A stretch of DNA of 64,000 bases from Actinomycetes bacterium (lineage in GTDB: Bacteria > Actinomycetota > Actinomycetes > Mycobacteriales > Mycobacteriaceae), in NCBI GenBank assembly GCA_023461275.1, contig JAEYMI010000043.1:1-64000 (forward strand), in the 5' to 3' direction. The translations under genes were made by a program, and so were the position numbers. Below are positions 1 through 7,550 of the stretch, piece after piece (positions within the stretch are counted from its first letter, which is position 1; each line of letters opens with the position of its first letter). The notes below the pieces were generated by a model. That model was not told where the DNA came from. It was given only the letters and a program-made list of their open reading frames with translations, and made no database searches.

Positions 1-192
1 CTCGACGACCCGATACTCCGGCGCCGCATACCGATCGAGGATCTCACGTCGGGCACCGAGCAACGATTGTGTGTCGGTTCCCTTGTCCAGGAAGAAGAAC
101 GCGTCGACGCCGGCCATCGCGTCGATGGCCTCGACGGTGATCTGACGGGGACCGCCGGGACCGATCCCGATGACGCGCAGCGTGATCCGCAT
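1..192 (-). CDS. cobF: Precorrin-6A synthase CobF, 3' end cut off by the window
   Basis: Only the first 64 codons are present; the reading frame runs open off the left edge. The translated N-terminus contains IGIGPGGPRQITVEAIDAMA followed by an FFFLDKG stretch, the SAM-binding P-loop-like start of tetrapyrrole methylases and specifically of CobF, the deacetylating precorrin-6A synthase of aerobic cobalamin synthesis (C-1 methylation with loss of acetate). The ATG is at 192-190. The SDR gene upstream ends five bases before it, so the two are probably cotranscribed. The family call rests on the N-terminal motif alone. Confidence 0.8.
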   Translation of the reverse strand, partial: MRITLRVIGIGPGGPRQITVEAIDAMAGVDAFFFLDKGTDTQSLLGARREILDRYAAPEYRVVE

Positions 193-197
193 GTGGG

Positions 198-1034
198 TCA
201 GGGCTTGATCCACCGCAGCCCGTGCACACGCGCGGTGAGTGCGAGGACCGCGTCGCGCGGCGCGATCCGTTGTAGCGCGAACACCACGCCCGCGTTATTA
301 CCTTTGGCGTAGAACGGTTTCGGATGTTCGGCGAGCGCCGCTTTCACGATGACCTCGGCCATCGCTTCGGCGCTGATGCCCTTGTCCTCGTTGGCGCGGG
401 TGGCCGCGGCGAGGGTGTCGTACTCGGCCTTGTACGGCGAGTCGTCGCCGACGTAGACGCTGCGCCGGTCACCGATTCCGGTGGCGATGGTGCCGGGTTC
501 GACGCTGATCATCCGGATTCCGTAGGGCGCGACCTCGCGTCGTGTCGCAAACGCGTAGGCCTTGAGCGCGGATTTGGTTGCGGCATAGTTTGATCGGAAG
601 GCCACCGGGAAACTCGACAGCATCGACCCGACCATCACGACGGTGCCGCGGCGTCGTTGCCGCATGCCCGGCAACACGGCCTTGGTCAGCGCGATGGGCC
701 CGAAAACATTGACCGCGAAGAGATTTTCGATGGCCGACATCGGTGTGTCCTCGAGCGCTCCGGCCTGGGATTCGCCGGCGTTGTTGATCAGGATGTCGAC
801 CGGACCGACCTCGGCGGCGCACGCGGCGGCACTGTCGTAGTCGGCGTTGTCGAGCCGGACGTAGGTGACGCCGGGGATCGGGTCGGCGACCGTGTCGGGA
901 TTGCGGCTGGTGCCGTAGACGGTCAGTCCGCGGTCGACGAGTTGCCGGGCGACCGCTGCCCCGATTCCGCTGGTGGCCCCGGTGACCAGGGCGACGGTCT
1001 GATTGCCTGCTGATTGCGCTGCCACGCCTGCCAC
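198..1034 (-). CDS. Short-chain dehydrogenase/reductase
   Basis: A classical SDR: the cofactor motif TGATSGIG follows a short N-terminus, NNAG lies in the middle (INNAGESQAG), and the catalytic Ser and YAATKSALKAYAF (YxxxK) follow. Substrate is unknown. The frame stays open up to 1118, but a strong hairpin at 1103-1143 (terminator of the gene upstream) overlaps that extension, so a start inside it is unlikely. GTG at 1034 (279 codons) or 1025 gives the usual SDR N-terminus; ATG at 1082 is a further option only 20 bases past the hairpin. The gene ends five bases before cobF on the same strand. A role in cobalamin synthesis is not implied by its sequence. Confidence 0.8.
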   Translation of the reverse strand: MAGVAAQSAGNQTVALVTGATSGIGAAVARQLVDRGLTVYGTSRNPDTVADPIPGVTYVRLDNADYDSAAACAAEVGPVDILINNAGESQAGALEDTPMSAIENLFAVNVFGPIALTKAVLPGMRQRRRGTVVMVGSMLSSFPVAFRSNYAATKSALKAYAFATRREVAPYGIRMISVEPGTIATGIGDRRSVYVGDDSPYKAEYDTLAAATRANEDKGISAEAMAEVIVKAALAEHPKPFYAKGNNAGVVFALQRIAPRDAVLALTARVHGLRWIKP

Positions 1035-1102
1035 GGTAGCCGAGACCGTCCGCGGCGACGACAACCATCCAGGCGTGAGCATGATGGTGCGCCAAACGGG
1101 AA

Positions 1103-1143
1103 CTGCCGCGGACCACACCCCTGTGGGGTACGGTCCGCGGCAG
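1103..1143 (-). terminator. Two-part hairpin terminator after the LGFP gene
   Basis: A perfect 12-bp stem (CTGCCGCGGACC at 1103-1114 pairing with 1132-1143) encloses a second stem ACCCC/GGGGT with loop TGT. It lies 40 bases past the LGFP-protein stop on the same strand. There is no clear T-run, which is common in actinobacteria. Confidence 0.6.
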
Positions 1144-1182
1144 CGGTGCCATTGACGGCCGTCAGGCCGCGCCGGCTTCTAT

Positions 1183-2799
1183 CTAGGAGCCGACCTTGCG
1201 GAACCCGCCTGCTTCAGCGGCATCCTCAGTGGCGAACCAGATTTCGGCAATCGTCTGCTCGTACGACGGCATACCCGGCGTGTGGTAGAGCCCGGAATCG
1301 GCGTTGCCTTTGATCGGGTAACCCTCCGGCGCCTGCTTCGGATCCGCGAGCGGCAGATGCGCACCGACGGGAACTGCGGTGTCGACGCCCTTGAGCTTGT
1401 AGCGTCCGACGCCGTCGCCGGTCGCCCGGCCCACAGCACCTGCCGCAGCCGCACCGGCAGCCCCGATTCCCGCTGCACCGGCGGCGAGACCACCGGCGAG
1501 ACCGGACCGGGATCCGGAGACATCGATGTCGGGACCGTTGACGTCCACGTCAGGCGCATTCACGTCGAGGTGGGGCTTCTTCAGATCCGGTCCGTCGATG
1601 TTGACGTCGGGCTTCTTCAGGTCCGGTGCGTCGATGTCGACGTCGGGCTTGTCGAATGCCTTCTTCGCTGCGTACCCGGCTGCACCGATTCCCGCGGCGC
1701 CCGCCGCGGCGGCACCGGCCGCCTTACCCTTCAGATCCAGACCCCCACCACTCACGTTGGGCGCGTTGACATCCGGGGCATGCAGGTTCGCACCCTTGAC
1801 GTCGACGTTGGGTCCTCGCACGTTCGGACCCTTGACGCCGGGGCCGGACAGGTTCGGTCCGTGCAGGTCGACGTCGCCGCGACGACGCTTGAACAGCCAC
1901 CAGAGCAGGAGGCCGAGCAGTGCCAGCAGCAGCAGCGGCAGGAGCAGCCACCACCAGTTGAACTTGCCGGTGTCGGCGCTGGCATCAACGCTGGGCGCAT
2001 TCACGTCGACGTTGGGTGCACTCATGTCAGGCATGTTCGGTGCACTCATGTTCGCGCTCATGTTCGGCATGTTCGGCGCACTCATGTTCGGCATGTTCGG
2101 CGCGCTCACATTCGGCGCACTCGCGTTGATCCCGGGCATTCCTGGAATCGCGAGGCCCGACAGCCCTGCGGCGAGATCGGCTGGCTCACTTGTCCATTGG
2201 CCGGTCACCTTGTTGAAGCTGATGCTGCCGTTGGTGAACTTCTGGGTCTCGACGTCACCGGAGCCGGTGAGGTCACCCAGCGGCGCACCGAGCGTGGTAC
2301 CCAGCTTGTCCGACGCCGCGGCGAACGGTCCGCGGACCACCCAGGCGCCGTTCTCGGGCGTCCAGTAGATCTTCGGCTTGTCGACCTGAGCGAAGGTCGC
2401 CATCCGACTCGCCGGCTGGAACGGTCCGTTTGTCTCACTCGTGGTGGGGAAGAGCAGCGAACCGGTCGGGCCGCCTTCCTCGTTGTACTTGGCCAGGACC
2501 GCGCCGTAGAGCGCCCGGGCGCCGGTGGGCTCGGACCAGAAGATGGTGCCCCCGCTGTATTCCTGCTTGAAGCCGGCACCGACTGCCTCTACGGACCCTT
2601 CTTTGGTCCCCAGTCCGGTGCTGTTGAAGCCGCGATCAGCGCTTCCGCTGCTGATCTGCTCGGCGAGCGCATTGATTGCCTGCGTCGCATCGTCTACCGG
2701 TGCGGCTGTTGCATGGGGTGCGCTCAGCAGAGCCAAGCCCGCTGCGGCGGCAAATCCCAGCCCGACCACGCGCATTCGTCGAAATACTTTCGTCTTCAT
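1183..2799 (-). CDS. Secreted, membrane-anchored LGFP-repeat protein with low-complexity repeats and C-terminal sunset-like domain
   Basis: 538 residues. Residues 1-33 form a signal peptide (KVFRRMR, hydrophobic core, AxA cleavage near 31-33). Residues 60-200 carry LGFP-type repeats (GPTGSLLFPTTSE; LGTTLGAPLGDL), a cell-wall-associated module of mycolic-acid bacteria. Residues 224-265 are SAPNMPNM-type repeats. Residues 281-303 are a strongly hydrophobic membrane segment followed by KRRR. Residues 308-430 carry many GPN/APDV/KKPDV repeats rich in Pro, Asp and Val, interrupted by an Ala/Gly block. The last 50 residues (YPIKGNADSGLYH ... AEIWFATEDAAEAGGFRK) resemble the C-terminal module NCBI calls sunset domain. 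ATG 2799 was chosen because it begins the signal peptide and has a GAAAG site upstream; the open frame continues to 2889. The function is unknown; probably envelope-associated. Confidence 0.75.
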   Translation of the reverse strand: MKTKVFRRMRVVGLGFAAAAGLALLSAPHATAAPVDDATQAINALAEQISSGSADRGFNSTGLGTKEGSVEAVGAGFKQEYSGGTIFWSEPTGARALYGAVLAKYNEEGGPTGSLLFPTTSETNGPFQPASRMATFAQVDKPKIYWTPENGAWVVRGPFAAASDKLGTTLGAPLGDLTGSGDVETQKFTNGSISFNKVTGQWTSEPADLAAGLSGLAIPGMPGINASAPNVSAPNMPNMSAPNMPNMSANMSAPNMPDMSAPNVDVNAPSVDASADTGKFNWWWLLLPLLLLALLGLLLWWLFKRRRGDVDLHGPNLSGPGVKGPNVRGPNVDVKGANLHAPDVNAPNVSGGGLDLKGKAAGAAAAGAAGIGAAGYAAKKAFDKPDVDIDAPDLKKPDVNIDGPDLKKPHLDVNAPDVDVNGPDIDVSGSRSGLAGGLAAGAAGIGAAGAAAAGAVGRATGDGVGRYKLKGVDTAVPVGAHLPLADPKQAPEGYPIKGNADSGLYHTPGMPSYEQTIAEIWFATEDAAEAGGFRKVGS

Positions 2800-3311
2800 G
2801 TCTCGACTTTCTTCGGTTGTTCCTCGGCGAGAAGCCCCGCCCCCCGCAATTTGACATCGCGAAGACGCGAGGCGTCTACAGCTTCGCACAAAAGTGGCAA
2901 ATTTTGCCGCTCACATCGACAAATGTTGCCGAGGTCAATGTAGTCGATCAACACGCGAAAGCATCGGCATCCATAATATTTGCGATCTTGAATCGATGAA
3001 TTGCGCACCAACCCGAAGCGCTCCCGCCAACAGGGGCGATCTACTTGATGCCGACACGGGTGCCAGAAACCGTTAGTCGAAGGAACAAAGAAATGAATGT
3101 AGCGATCGCTAATTCGCCTGGGAATGACGCCGAACTGTTACCAAAGATGTCACTTGTGCGCCCGCGTAAACATCTCTCAACCACACTGTGGGCGCACACC
3201 GGCCGGAGGCCCGGATTCTGCAAGTGGCAAGGATGTCACTGTGCGCCCGCGTAAACATCTCTCAACCACACAGTGGGCGCACACCGGCCGGAGGCCGGCG
3301 CGGATGCACCG
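2800..3311. other. Intergenic region with LGFP-gene promoter area and a duplicated hairpin repeat
   Basis: I see no credible gene. The AT-richer part near 2830-3110 should hold the promoter of the leftward LGFP gene, but I cannot pick one hexamer pair with confidence. The right part holds the two repeat copies described separately. Short ORFs here lack ribosome sites and recognisable motifs. Confidence 0.5.
3146..3296. repeat. Two tandem copies of a roughly 65-bp hairpin-forming repeat
   Basis: Copies at about 3146-3212 and 3232-3296 differ by an inserted T and one or two substitutions. Each starts GATGTCAC, continues GTGCGCCCGCGTAAACATC, and contains inverted arms GTGCGCCC ... GGGCGCAC around a roughly 27-base loop, then ends CACCGGCCGGAGGCC. 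The 19-base spacer is unrelated. They lie just downstream of the tRNA-Arg gene (which is read leftward), so they may serve as its 3' hairpin/terminator, or be a dispersed repeat. Confidence 0.7.
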
Positions 3312-3384
3312 TGCTCCCGGCAGGATTCGAACCTGCGACACCGGCTTTAGGAGAGCCGTGCTCTATCCCCTGAGCTACGAGAGC
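3312..3384 (-). tRNA. tRNA-Arg (anticodon CCU)
   Basis: 73 nucleotides. The acceptor arms GCTCTCG and CGGGAGC pair with one G-T wobble, the discriminator is A, the T arm contains GGTTCGAATCC, and the anticodon stem CGGCT/AGCCG encloses loop CTCCTAA, giving anticodon CCU. CCA is not encoded. This tRNA reads AGG, a rare codon in GC-rich actinobacteria. Confidence 0.95.
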
Positions 3385-3698
3385 GGGGACTGGAGGAAGT
3401 CGTAGAGGAAACTCACGCGCGTGAGTTTCCGACCTCGATCTTCGCATCAGTCACCGTCTGATTGTCTGCGTGGCAGGCGATCGGACTGTGGAGAGTCTAC
3501 GGCACCGCTTCAGGACGCTGATGTGGCCGCCGAACGAGAGGGATCGGCCCGGGCGAGGCGTGCGCCATCGCCTGCCCGGGATCGGTCGACTGTTCGGACT
3601 TGATCGCTCTTGGCCTGTGGATCGGTGACAGCCGTGTCGACGCGGACGCGGCGGTTGCGCCGCACCGCACCGCAGCGAAATGTCTTGGTACCTAACGA
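3385..3698. other. Intergenic region upstream of tRNA-Arg; no gene seen
   Basis: Between the tRNA (leftward) and the end of the acyl-CoA dehydrogenase gene (also leftward). It contains the 24-bp palindrome at 3407-3430 and otherwise no ORF with coding character. Confidence 0.5.
3407..3430. promoter_or_regulatory. Perfect 24-bp palindrome upstream of tRNA-Arg
   Basis: GGAAACTCACGC is followed directly by its reverse complement GCGTGAGTTTCC. It begins 22 bases upstream of the tRNA 5' end. A gapless perfect palindrome suits a dimeric DNA-binding protein better than an RNA hairpin, which would need a loop. The binding protein is unknown. Confidence 0.5.
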
Positions 3699-4856
3699 CT
3701 AATGCGAGTCTCGGGCGATCTCGCGGCCGATGATTTCCTTCATGATCTCGGTCGTTCCGCCATAAATCGTCTGGATGCGACTGTCGACGTAGGCCCTCGC
3801 GATGGGGTACTCCATCATGTATCCGTAGCCACCGTGTAGTTGCACGCATCGGTCGACCACCCGCTTCTGCAGCTCGCTGGCCCACCACTTCGCCTGCGCA
3901 GCCTCGACTGCGGTGAGGTCGCCGTCGTTGAGAGCCAGCACAGCCTGGTCGATATAGGTTTGCGTGACGTCGATCTCGGTCAGCATCTCGGCCAGCACGA
4001 ACCGGGTGTTCTGGAAATCACCGACGGACTGCCCGAACGCCTTGCGCTCGAACACATACGTCTTTGTCCACTCGTACGCAGCTCGGGCGCTCGCGATGGC
4101 ACCCACCGCGATGGAGAGCCGCTCGCGAGGCAGGCGCTCCATCAGGTGCATCAGCCCACGACCTTCGGTGCCGAGCAAGTTCGCGGCAGGAACACGCACG
4201 TCAACGAAGGACAGTTCAGCGGTGTCCTGAGCCGCGAGCCCGACCTTCTTCAGTTTGCGGCCACGAGTGAAGCCGGCCATATCGCGCTCGACGACGAAGA
4301 GACTGTATCCGCGGGAACCCGCGCCGGGATCGGTCCGGGCCGCGACAATCACGAGGTCCGCGTGAATCCCGTTGGTAATGAAGGTCTTTTGTCCGTTGAG
4401 AACCCAATGGTCTCCCTCACGGACTGCGGTGGTCTTGATTCCCTGGAGGTCACTGCCCGTACCCGGCTCGGTCATCGCGATGGCGCAGATCAGTTCACCA
4501 CCGGCCATCCCGGGGAGCCACCGTTGCTTCTGCTCTTCGGTTCCCAGATCACAGATGTAGGGAATGATGATGTCGTCCTGGGTGCCGAGCCCGGCGCCGA
4601 AAGAGGTTGCGCCGGCCCGCGCGATCTCCTCCGCCACCACATACCGGTATCGGTAATCGGACTCCCCGGGACCTCCGAACTCTTCCGGAACGGCCAAGCC
4701 CGTGATGCCGACCTTCCCGGCCGACAGCCATGCTGCCCGGTCGATCAGCCGAGCATCTTCCCACTCCTCGTAGTACGGAATGACCTCCCGCGCAAGGTAT
4801 TCACGGACGGTCTCCCGATACGCCTGGTGATCTTGGTTGAAAATGGTGCGACGCAT
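3699..4856 (-). CDS. Acyl-CoA dehydrogenase
   Basis: 385 residues, the usual family length. It oxidises acyl-CoA to enoyl-CoA with FAD. Visible signatures are AMTEPGTGSDLQGIKT and TFITNG in the middle domain, RERLSIAVGA, and near the C-terminus QLHGGYGYMMEYPIARAYVD, which places the catalytic region, then IYGGTTEIMKEIIGRE. The ATG shares one base with the TAA of the aldehyde dehydrogenase gene (TAATG), so the two are translationally coupled. The chain-length or branched substrate cannot be read from sequence. Pairing with an aldehyde dehydrogenase suggests oxidation of an aliphatic or isoprenoid aldehyde to the acid and then its CoA ester. Confidence 0.93.
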   Translation of the reverse strand: MRRTIFNQDHQAYRETVREYLAREVIPYYEEWEDARLIDRAAWLSAGKVGITGLAVPEEFGGPGESDYRYRYVVAEEIARAGATSFGAGLGTQDDIIIPYICDLGTEEQKQRWLPGMAGGELICAIAMTEPGTGSDLQGIKTTAVREGDHWVLNGQKTFITNGIHADLVIVAARTDPGAGSRGYSLFVVERDMAGFTRGRKLKKVGLAAQDTAELSFVDVRVPAANLLGTEGRGLMHLMERLPRERLSIAVGAIASARAAYEWTKTYVFERKAFGQSVGDFQNTRFVLAEMLTEIDVTQTYIDQAVLALNDGDLTAVEAAQAKWWASELQKRVVDRCVQLHGGYGYMMEYPIARAYVDSRIQTIYGGTTEIMKEIIGREIARDSH

Positions 4857-6310
4857 TACTTCTCCTCAGTGGTGGGCCCGAGAAAGATGGACTTGGTGTT
4901 GAAGTAGGCATGCAGCCCTTCTGGACCCAGTTCTCGTCCGAGGCCGCTGGCCTTGATCCCACCGAAGGGCGCACCGAAATCCAGGGTGTATCCGTTGACG
5001 CCGAATGACCCTGTCTCGACCCGTCGCGCAACGTCGAGGCCGTGCTCCGCGTCGGCCGTCCACACCGTTCCCCCGAGTCCGTATTCGGAATCGTTGGCAA
5101 TCGCGATCGCCTGCTCTTCGTCGGCGTAGGGAATCACCGACAGCACCGGCCCGAAGATTTCCTCACGCGCGATGGTGTGGTCGAGCCCGACCTCACCGAA
5201 GACGGTCGGTTCGATAAACCATCCGCGGTCGCGGTCGACCGGTCGTCCACCGCCGGTGGTCAACTTCGCACCCTCGCTGCGGCCGGCCTCGATGTAGGAC
5301 TCGACTCTGGCCCGCTGACCGGAACTGACGAGCGGCCCGATGAATGTGCTCGGGTCGAGTGGATCACCGACCGGGAGGGAGGCCACCATGGCGGTCACCG
5401 CGTCGAGCACCTCTGCGTAACGGCTCTGCGGGGCAAGAACTCTCGTCGAGGCATAGCACGTCTGTCCGGTGTTGATCAGCGACGCGGTCGCCAGTCCCTG
5501 CACCGTGGCCGCCAGGTCGGCGTCGTCGAGGATCAGTGCTGCCGACTTGCCACCGAGCTCGAGCGAGACCAGGCGCAGCAGTCGACCGCATGTCTCGGCG
5601 ATCTGTCGTCCGGCCGGCGTGGATCCGGTGAAGGCGACCTTCTGCACTCCGGGGTGGGCGACGAGATGTTTTCCGATCTCTGTTCCGCCGGTGACGATAT
5701 TGAGGACACCTGCGGGCAGCCCCGCTGCGGCGGCCGCCTCGGCCAGTACGAAGGAGTCGAGGACGGTCTCCGGAGAGGGTTTGAGGACGACAGTGCATCC
5801 CGCCGCGAGCGCCGGGGCGATCTTCATCATCGCCAGCAGCGCGGGGAAGTTCCACGGTGCGATTGCGGCAACGACACCGATCGGTTCCTTTCGCACCACC
5901 GTGGTTCCGTTGCCTGCCAACGCCGGCCGATGCTCTTCCAGCTCAGTGCCGCGGATCAGCGCAGCGTAGTAGTGCAGCAGACCTGCCGGTCCCTGCCCTT
6001 CAGCGACTGTGGAGATCGCAATCGGCATTCCGTTCTGCTCACTGACCAGACGAGCGGAAAGCTCGGCGCGACTTGCCAACTCGAGAGCGAACCCGTCGAG
6101 GACATCGGCGCGTTGTACCGGCGTGAGCGCTGACCAGGTCCGGAATGCACGACCAGCGGCAGCCACGGCGGCGTCGACGTCGGCGGTGGTGCTGGCGGGG
6201 ACCCGCCCGATCTGTTCCTCGGTAGCCGCCGAGTGCACCTCGATGACGTCAGCCGAGGTCGGCGCCTGCCAGTCTCCGTCGATGTACAGAGCAGCGTGAT
6301 TGTGAACCAT
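4856..6310 (-). CDS. NAD(P)-dependent aldehyde dehydrogenase
   Basis: 484 residues. Oxidises an aldehyde to its acid. Seen are the NAD-domain motifs PWNFPALLAMMKIAPALAAG and KPSPETVLDSFVLAEA, GFTGST-type FTGSTPAGRQIA, the active-site Glu in LELGGKSA, catalytic Cys in NTGQTCYASTRVLAP, and EEIFGPVLSVIPY. ATG 6310 has a strong GAGGAGG ribosome site six bases upstream; a longer open frame reaches 6343 but without such a site. It is first in a two-gene leftward unit with the acyl-CoA dehydrogenase and is divergent from the MpaB-family gene. The closest named relatives are short- and medium-chain aliphatic or gamma-aminobutyraldehyde-type enzymes; the substrate is undetermined. Confidence 0.92.
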   Translation of the reverse strand: MVHNHAALYIDGDWQAPTSADVIEVHSAATEEQIGRVPASTTADVDAAVAAAGRAFRTWSALTPVQRADVLDGFALELASRAELSARLVSEQNGMPIAISTVAEGQGPAGLLHYYAALIRGTELEEHRPALAGNGTTVVRKEPIGVVAAIAPWNFPALLAMMKIAPALAAGCTVVLKPSPETVLDSFVLAEAAAAAGLPAGVLNIVTGGTEIGKHLVAHPGVQKVAFTGSTPAGRQIAETCGRLLRLVSLELGGKSAALILDDADLAATVQGLATASLINTGQTCYASTRVLAPQSRYAEVLDAVTAMVASLPVGDPLDPSTFIGPLVSSGQRARVESYIEAGRSEGAKLTTGGGRPVDRDRGWFIEPTVFGEVGLDHTIAREEIFGPVLSVIPYADEEQAIAIANDSEYGLGGTVWTADAEHGLDVARRVETGSFGVNGYTLDFGAPFGGIKASGLGRELGPEGLHAYFNTKSIFLGPTTEEK

Positions 6311-6383
6311 GGGGCCTCCTCGGACCGGTGGGTGCCACGTCAAACTCCGACGCCTCAGCGGCGTCGCAAGTGATATGCGTCAT

Positions 6384-6397
6384 ATAGCGAACGTTAA
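6384..6397. promoter_or_regulatory. Candidate operator, copy 1 (ATAGCGAACGTTAA)
   Basis: One of two related dyads in the 289-bp divergent promoter region between the aldehyde dehydrogenase and MpaB-family genes. Both fit TTAnCGAWCGnTAA. It partly overlaps a second small dyad TAAGTAACTTA at 6395-6405. Size and symmetry are typical of a TetR-family site; no such regulator is encoded nearby. Confidence 0.45.
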
Positions 6398-6521
6398 GTA
6401 ACTTAGGCACACGGCCCGCGGCTGTCAACGCGGCCGGCGGGCGACCCGGGACCTCGCGCGGAAACCAAATTGCCCCTACCTGGGGATATCGGCGATCGGC
6501 TTCCACTCTGGACATCCCTAG

Positions 6522-6535
6522 TTATCGATCGCTAA
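6522..6535. promoter_or_regulatory. Candidate operator, copy 2 (TTATCGATCGCTAA)
   Basis: Dyad centred on CGATCG with one mismatched pair, 64 bases upstream of the MpaB-family start codon and matching the motif at 6384-6397. Two sites placed near each divergent start suggest shared repression of both transcription units. Confidence 0.45.
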
Positions 6536-6599
6536 GCTACCCTGTGTTGCCGGTCACAGGGCCGGCGCCACGCCGTCGCCGTCCAATGGAGAACACCAG

Positions 6600-7550
6600 A
6601 TGAAGCGCTTCGAACTGCGTAACCGGACCGATCAGCTCAATCCCGACACGCAGTGTGAGGAGATCTATCGCATTCTCGCGACACAGGAGTTTCCCTGGGA
6701 CATCAACCAGGCGCTCAGCTTCGCGTTGTTTCGCACGTATGCCGTACCTTCCGTCGGAAGCCTGCTGTTTGGAACCGACGAATTCACCAGCAGAGCGCAA
6801 AAGCGCTACGACGACACCGGTCTGATCCTCGACGCGGTTCTCGAACACGGCTTCACAAGCACTGAGGGCCGCGCGGGCATTCGCCGGATGAACCAAATGC
6901 ACGGCGCATACGACATCAGCAACGACGACATGCTCTACGTCCTGGCCACCTTCATCGTCACCCCCGTCCGCTGGATCGACCAGTACGGCTGGCGCAAACT
7001 CACTGCCAACGAGATCGAGGGTTCGACCAACTATTACCGAAAACTCGGCCGCTACATGGGCATCAAACAGATCCCCACCACACACGACGACTTCGCCCTG
7101 TTCATGGATACCTACGAGCGCACGCACTTCGCCCACGATGCCGGTGCTCGAGCTGTCGCCGACTCGACACTGAATCTGTTCTGCACGTTTCCCCCGAACA
7201 ATTTCGCCCCCGCAGTCGCGGTCAAACACTTCGCCTTGGCTCTGATGGACGACCCACTCCTGGACGCCTTCGGCTACCGCCGCCCCACCCGGATCGAACG
7301 AATCCTGTCGATCGGTGCACTCAAGGTTCGCGCCCGCATCATCCGTTTCTTCCCACCCCGCAGCACCCCCAAGTACGCCCGCGACCTGCCCAACATCCGC
7401 AGTTACCCCAACGGATACCAAGTCGACCAACTCGGAACTTTCCCGAAAACCTGTCCCGTACAACACAAGTCCGTGCATCACGAGACCGGGCAACACGAGA
7501 CCGGGCAACACGAGACCGCGAGTGACGAGCAGCGAGTGAACACCATCTGA
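6600..7550 (+). CDS. Oxygenase MpaB family protein (DUF2236)
   Basis: 316 residues. It matches the MpaB/rubber-oxygenase-like catalytic domain: an N-terminal GSLLFGTDEFTSRAQKRYDDT region, then IRRMNQMHGAYDISNDDMLY and FIVTPVRWIDQYGWR, the conserved helical core in which family members hold a haem. The family includes latex-clearing protein and fungal MpaB, so an oxidative cleavage role is possible but the substrate is unknown. Its C-terminus ends in HETGQHETGQHETA, produced by a 15-bp tandem repeat. The stop overlaps the next start by one base (TGATG), tying it to the acyl-CoA synthetase; together with the divergent dehydrogenases this suggests a degradation cassette for a lipophilic compound. 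Confidence 0.8.
   Translation: MKRFELRNRTDQLNPDTQCEEIYRILATQEFPWDINQALSFALFRTYAVPSVGSLLFGTDEFTSRAQKRYDDTGLILDAVLEHGFTSTEGRAGIRRMNQMHGAYDISNDDMLYVLATFIVTPVRWIDQYGWRKLTANEIEGSTNYYRKLGRYMGIKQIPTTHDDFALFMDTYERTHFAHDAGARAVADSTLNLFCTFPPNNFAPAVAVKHFALALMDDPLLDAFGYRRPTRIERILSIGALKVRARIIRFFPPRSTPKYARDLPNIRSYPNGYQVDQLGTFPKTCPVQHKSVHHETGQHETGQHETASDEQRVNTI
7479..7520 (+). repeat. Near three-copy 15-bp in-frame tandem repeat
   Basis: Unit CACGAGACCGGGCAA occurs at 7479-7493 and 7494-7508, with a degraded third copy from 7509. It encodes HETGQ in each full copy at the C-terminus of the MpaB-family protein. Confidence 0.85.

Noticed and set aside
1282..2943. Long plus-strand open frame opposite the LGFP gene
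   Set aside because: It is antisense to a gene with signal peptide, LGFP repeats and membrane helix; the product is Val/Gly/Arg-rich with repeats that mirror the opposite strand.
3146..3430. Possible CRISPR or attachment site next to the tRNA
   Set aside because: Only two repeats with one spacer, no cas genes, no integrase, and no duplicated tRNA 3' end.
5042..6133. Plus-strand open frame opposite the aldehyde dehydrogenase
   Set aside because: Shadow frame, no ribosome site, no motif.
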